A DNA stretch of 64,000 nucleotides from CALOCN01 sp942491735 (GTDB lineage Bacteria > Eisenbacteria > RBG-16-71-46 > JABDJR01), in contig CALOCN010000014.1 of the NCBI GenBank assembly GCA_942491735.1, positions 1,922,001 to 1,986,000 of the forward strand. Reading direction: 5' to 3'. Positions 61,111 through 64,000 of the stretch are shown here, piece by piece. The translations under genes and the position numbers were made by a program. Below the pieces are notes generated by a model. It was not told the origin of the DNA. It saw nothing but the letters and a program-made list of their open reading frames with translations, and made no database searches. How positions within the stretch are numbered: position 1 is the first letter of the stretch; every line of letters begins with the position of its first letter.

Positions 61111-61604
61111 GCTTCCTCGTCCTCGACCGGGACGCCGCGGCGGCCTGGGCCCGGGAACACCGCGGTGAGGGCCGCAAGGTCGTGTTCACCAACGGGTGCT
61201 TCGACCTGCTTCACCGCGGGCACGTGGACCTGCTGGAGGCCGCCCGCGCGCTGGGTGACGTCCTTGTGGTGGGGGTCAATGACGACGACTCGGTCCGCCG
61301 GCTCAAGGGGGCCGACCGCCCCTGGGTGGTGGCCGAGGACCGGGCCCGGGTGCTGGCTGCGCTGCGGGCGGTGGACCGGGTGGTGGTGTTTCCGGAAGAC
61401 ACCCCCCGCGAGCTCATCGTCGCCCTGAGGCCCTCCTTCGTTGTGAAGGGCGGGGATTACCGTCCACAGGATGTGGTGGGGGGACCCGAGGCCGCGGCGT
61501 GGGGCGGCGAGGTCCGGATCATTCCCCTGACCCCGGGACGATCCTCGACCCGTATCCGCGAGCGTCGCGAAGGCCCCCCCCGGGACCCGGATCCACCCCG
61601 CTAG
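61107..61604 (+). CDS. rfaE2: D-glycero-beta-D-manno-heptose 1-phosphate adenylyltransferase
   Basis: 165 residues. VVFTNGCFDLLHRGHVDLLE carries the nucleotidyltransferase HxGH motif. It performs the adenylyl transfer that yields ADP-heptose. The GTG start overlaps the kinase stop. The product feeds the GT9 enzyme at 51104. Confidence 0.93.
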   Translation: MSFLVLDRDAAAAWAREHRGEGRKVVFTNGCFDLLHRGHVDLLEAARALGDVLVVGVNDDDSVRRLKGADRPWVVAEDRARVLAALRAVDRVVVFPEDTPRELIVALRPSFVVKGGDYRPQDVVGGPEAAAWGGEVRIIPLTPGRSSTRIRERREGPPRDPDPPR

Positions 61605-61623
61605 TTTCCTCGCCCGCAGTCGG

Positions 61624-61653
61624 TTGACACCGTCCTCCCCCTGCTGATAAGGT
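61624..61653 (+). promoter_or_regulatory. Sigma-70 type promoter of ndk
   Basis: TTGACA (61624-61629) and, 18 bases on, TAAGGT (61648-61653); ATAAGG at spacing 17 is an alternative -10. Predicted start near 61660. Confidence 0.65.
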
Positions 61654-61665
61654 CCTTCGCCGGTT

Positions 61666-61687
61666 GGCGCACGGCGCCCTTTTTTTT
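61666..61687 (+). promoter_or_regulatory. Hairpin with eight-T tract in the ndk leader
   Basis: Stem GGCGC/GCGCC with loop ACG (61666-61678), then C and eight T (61680-61687). It has terminator form but begins about six bases after the predicted start, as in the gap leader. CAGGAG, the ndk ribosome site, follows. Confidence 0.6.
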
Positions 61688-61708
61688 GCTTGCACAGGAG
61701 ATAACGAC

Positions 61709-62125
61709 TTGAACAAGACCCTGCTGATTCTCAAGCCCGACACCGTGCAGAAGGGGAACGTCGGGAACGTCCTGGCCATGATCGAAAGCGCCGGTTTCCG
61801 GATCCGGCGCCTGGAGATGGTCCAGCTCACCCCGGAGCGTGCGCGCGGCTTCTACGCCGTGCACGAGGGCAAGCCGTTCCTCGACGACCTCGTCGCCTAT
61901 ATGACGTCCGGGCCGGTGATTCCCGTGGTGCTCGAGGGAGACGCCAACGTGATTTCCAAGGCCCGCGACCTGATGGGGGCCACGGATTCGAGCAAGGCCG
62001 CGCCGGATACCATCCGGGGCCGCTACGGGGTGGATATCGGGACCAACGCGGTGCACGGGTCGGACTCCCCGGAGTCGGCGAGCACCGAGATCCCGTTCTT
62101 CTTCCCCGATGAGCCGGTGGCCTGA
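61709..62125 (+). CDS. ndk: Nucleoside diphosphate kinase
   Basis: 138 residues. NKTLLILKPDTVQKG starts the fold, and the phospho-His lies in TNAVHGSDSPESA. It balances nucleoside triphosphates using ATP. The TTG start at 61709 is set by the family N-terminus and by GGAG nine bases upstream. Confidence 0.96.
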   Translation: MNKTLLILKPDTVQKGNVGNVLAMIESAGFRIRRLEMVQLTPERARGFYAVHEGKPFLDDLVAYMTSGPVIPVVLEGDANVISKARDLMGATDSSKAAPDTIRGRYGVDIGTNAVHGSDSPESASTEIPFFFPDEPVA

Positions 62126-62136
62126 CGGAGTTTCCG

Positions 62137-62655
62137 GTGAAGTTGCCGCTGAACCCCCTTGCCCAGGGACACACTCCGGTGCAGCAGGCCGAGCCGGCGG
62201 AGGGGTATGACCTTTCCGAGTGGTTCGTGCCCCAGGGTCCGTTGCGGATCGATCTGGACGCCGAGCGGCGTGGGGATCAGATCACGGTCAACGGCGAGAT
62301 CCGGGTGGAGACCGTCACCCCCTGTTCGCGCTGTGCCGCTCCCGTGACCGGGTCCCTGTCGGCAAGCCTGCTGGTCTTCGCGGACCGGCGGGGGAGCGAC
62401 TCCGCCCGGGACGAGGCGGCTCTGGCGGAGGAGGGATCGGTCCTTTATCATGACGGGATCGAGTTGGACCTTGGGGAAGCCATCCGAGAGGCGGTGATCC
62501 TCGAGGTTCCGCAGACGACCCTGTGCCGCCCCGATTGTCGGGGGCTCTGCCCGAACTGCGGCCAGGATCTGAACGAGTCCGAGTGCGCGTGCGCCGCCGG
62601 TCCGACCGACCCTCGGTGGGAAGCCCTCAAAGAGATCAGGAACACGAACGACTAG
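62137..62655 (+). CDS. yceD: YceD/DUF177 protein
   Basis: 172 residues. Two Cys pairs, CSRC near residue 66 and CRPDCRGLCPNC near 130, fit the zinc-binding DUF177 family, which almost always precedes rpmF and is implicated in 23S rRNA or ribosome assembly. GGAG precedes the GTG. Confidence 0.9.
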   Translation: MKLPLNPLAQGHTPVQQAEPAEGYDLSEWFVPQGPLRIDLDAERRGDQITVNGEIRVETVTPCSRCAAPVTGSLSASLLVFADRRGSDSARDEAALAEEGSVLYHDGIELDLGEAIREAVILEVPQTTLCRPDCRGLCPNCGQDLNESECACAAGPTDPRWEALKEIRNTND

Positions 62656-62736
62656 GCAGCCAGGGCCCGCCGCGGCGGAACCTGGATCTGCTCCATTTCC
62701 CGGAGGGCGAACGCCCCCGATTCCCAGGAGGAACCC

Positions 62737-62919
62737 GTGGCACTTCCCAAACGTCGCCACTCGAAGACCCGGCAGGCCAAGCGACGCACTCACTGGAAAC
62801 TGAGCCGTCCGCAGGCCGGTACCTGCTCCCATTGCGGCCAGCCCAAGCGTCCGCACCGCGTCTGCAGCGCCTGCGGGTTCTACGCGGACCGTGAGATCAC
62901 CACGCCCGAGCTCGGCTAG
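62737..62919 (+). CDS. rpmF: 50S ribosomal protein bL32
   Basis: 60 residues. Starts ALPKRRHSKTRQAKRR and keeps the zinc ribbon CSHC...CSAC. AGGAGG precedes the GTG. The yceD-rpmF-plsX-fabH order is classic. Confidence 0.97.
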   Translation: MALPKRRHSKTRQAKRRTHWKLSRPQAGTCSHCGQPKRPHRVCSACGFYADREITTPELG

Positions 62920-62931
62920 ATCCGGACCGGC

Positions 62932-63987
62932 ATGACCGACTCCCGACCATCAACCGGGCGTCCCCGGATCGCCGTGGACGCGATGGGGGGGGACGATGCC
63001 CCCCACAATATCGTGGAGGGTTCGGTCGAGGCGGTACGCCACTTCGGGGATCGGGTTGAACCGGTGCTCGTCGGCGACGAGAAGGCGATCCGCCGTGCCC
63101 TCTGGGAGTGCGGAGGGTCCGATCTCGGGATCGAGATCATCCACGCCGCGGAAGCGGTGACGATGGACGAGGGAGGCGCCGACGCCTACCGGAAGAAACG
63201 GGACTCGTCGCTCAACGTGGCCACCCGGTTGGTCCGGCAGGGAGCGGTGGGAGGCGTGTTCAGCGCCGGGAATACCGGGGCCATGGTTGCAGCCAGCCTG
63301 CTCAATATCGGCCGCATACCGGGAGTCCATCGGCCGGCCATCGCCACCCTCATCCCGATCGACGGCAATCCTCCCTGGGTGGTCATCCTCGACGTCGGGG
63401 CGACCTCGGACACCAAGCCGGCCAACCTGCTCCAGTTCGCCATCCTCGGGGAAGTGTACGCACGCATTTTCCTCGACATCCCCCGTCCCCGGGTGGGGTT
63501 GCTCAACATCGGCGAAGAGCCGGGCAAGGGGGACGAACTCGTCCAGGAGGCGTATTCTCTCCTGGCGGCCAGTGGCGTGGATTTCGTGGGCAATGTGGAG
63601 GGCGCGGACATCCTGCACGGGAAGGCGGACGTCGTGGTCACCGACGGATTCACCGGAAACGTCCTGCTGAAGTTCGCCGAGAGCTTTCTCAGTTGGGGTA
63701 TCCGGGCCGTGCGCCGGGAGATCGGGGAGCACGTGCTGGCCAAGATGGGCGCCCTGCTCCTGAAGCCGTCGTTGCGCCGGTTCAAGAACCGGGTGGACTA
63801 CACGGAGTACGGCGGGGCGCCGTTGCTGGGAGTCAACGGGGTCGCCCTGATCGGTCACGGGCGCTCCAACGGCAAGGCCGTCATGAACGCCCTGCGTATC
63901 GCGGGGGATCTCGTTTCGCGCGGGATCACCGAGGAGATCCGGGACGAGATGAGCCGGGTCAACGGAGGAAACGTTGCCACTTCCTAA
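62932..63987 (+). CDS. plsX: Phosphate acyltransferase PlsX
   Basis: 351 residues. AVDAMGGDDAPHNIVEG and VTDGFTGNVLLKF are PlsX signatures, and YGGAPLLGVNG is near the end. It converts acyl-ACP to acyl-phosphate for phospholipid synthesis. Its 3' end overlaps the start of fabH by 14 bases. Confidence 0.97.
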   Translation: MTDSRPSTGRPRIAVDAMGGDDAPHNIVEGSVEAVRHFGDRVEPVLVGDEKAIRRALWECGGSDLGIEIIHAAEAVTMDEGGADAYRKKRDSSLNVATRLVRQGAVGGVFSAGNTGAMVAASLLNIGRIPGVHRPAIATLIPIDGNPPWVVILDVGATSDTKPANLLQFAILGEVYARIFLDIPRPRVGLLNIGEEPGKGDELVQEAYSLLAASGVDFVGNVEGADILHGKADVVVTDGFTGNVLLKFAESFLSWGIRAVRREIGEHVLAKMGALLLKPSLRRFKNRVDYTEYGGAPLLGVNGVALIGHGRSNGKAVMNALRIAGDLVSRGITEEIRDEMSRVNGGNVATS

Positions 63988-64000
63988 GAGCGTCGTCGTC
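63974..64000 (+). CDS. fabH: 3-oxoacyl-ACP synthase III, first nine codons (3' cut by window edge)
   Basis: TTG at 63974 follows GGAGG by five bases and reads MPLPKSVVV, like the N-terminus of FabH before its first glycine strand. The call rests mainly on the plsX-fabH gene order. Confidence 0.55.

Noticed and set aside
1..64000. CRISPR arrays, insertion sequences, prophage or rRNA genes
   Set aside because: None seen: no spaced direct repeats, transposase or integrase frames, or rRNA stretches; gene order is housekeeping throughout.

Overview
The window is a GC-rich, densely packed bacterial chromosome segment: 58 protein-coding genes (two cut by the window edges) and one tRNA. The cell is clearly Gram-negative with a full outer membrane, shown by lipid A and KDO/heptose genes, LptB/LptC, BamD, Tol-Pal, MsbA and TonB-dependent receptor genes. 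Several genes point to the FCB side of the tree: a PorV-like outer-membrane protein, a GWxTD-domain protein, a gingipain-type (C25) protease, and secreted proteins ending in FlgD-Ig/type IX-like sorting domains. Together with HPr kinase, a mannose-family PTS and a GH57 glucanotransferase, this fits a lineage such as Krumholzibacteriota, Eisenbacteria or Latescibacterota. That placement is inference; no ribosomal RNA is present.

Layout. 1-14028: one long operon, kdsD'-lpxL-lptC-lptB-rpoN-hpf-hprK, then PTS EIIA-EIIB, a GH57 4-alpha-glucanotransferase, PTS EIIC-EIID, HPr, EI, a phosphoglucose/phosphomannose-type isomerase and a sugar nucleotidyltransferase. A sigma-54-type promoter lies ahead of lpxL, so the operon that encodes sigma-54 may be driven by it. 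14056-28233: metK, ftsK, rimO, an unknown exported protein, bamD, nadD, polA, coaE, prfB (with the classic +1 frameshift), a phosphohexomutase and mpg. 28222-39437: an envelope region with a haem-domain lipoprotein, a beta-barrel protein, a TonB-dependent receptor, a secreted Ca-repeat protein, PorV-like and GWxTD proteins. 39493-43241: gap-pgk-tpiA, secG and tRNA-Leu(GAG). 43330-49966: a GT-C membrane enzyme, a HARE-type winged-helix protein, a DUF1207 protein, and tolA-like/tolB/pal/cpoB. 49953-58856 (minus strand): two glycosyltransferases, MsbA and a 1580-residue C25 protease. 59038-64000: an orphan 35-residue basic protein, radC, split heptose kinase/adenylyltransferase genes, ndk, yceD, rpmF, plsX and the start of fabH.

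Many neighbours overlap by four bases (GTGA or ATGA), implying translational coupling. Promoters are recognisable and consistent: TTGAC(A/T)-N17-TAnnnT appears before metK, the haem lipoprotein, the TonB receptor (twice), gap, secG and pal. Many of these leaders carry a short perfect hairpin, either at the predicted RNA 5' end or just before the ribosome binding site. The most unusual stretch is the 517-bp gap before the TonB-dependent receptor. It has two promoters and six perfect hairpins between them, and looks like an undescribed structured leader RNA. The second standout is a monocistronic 35-codon gene at 59109 with its own promoter, strong ribosome site and terminator.
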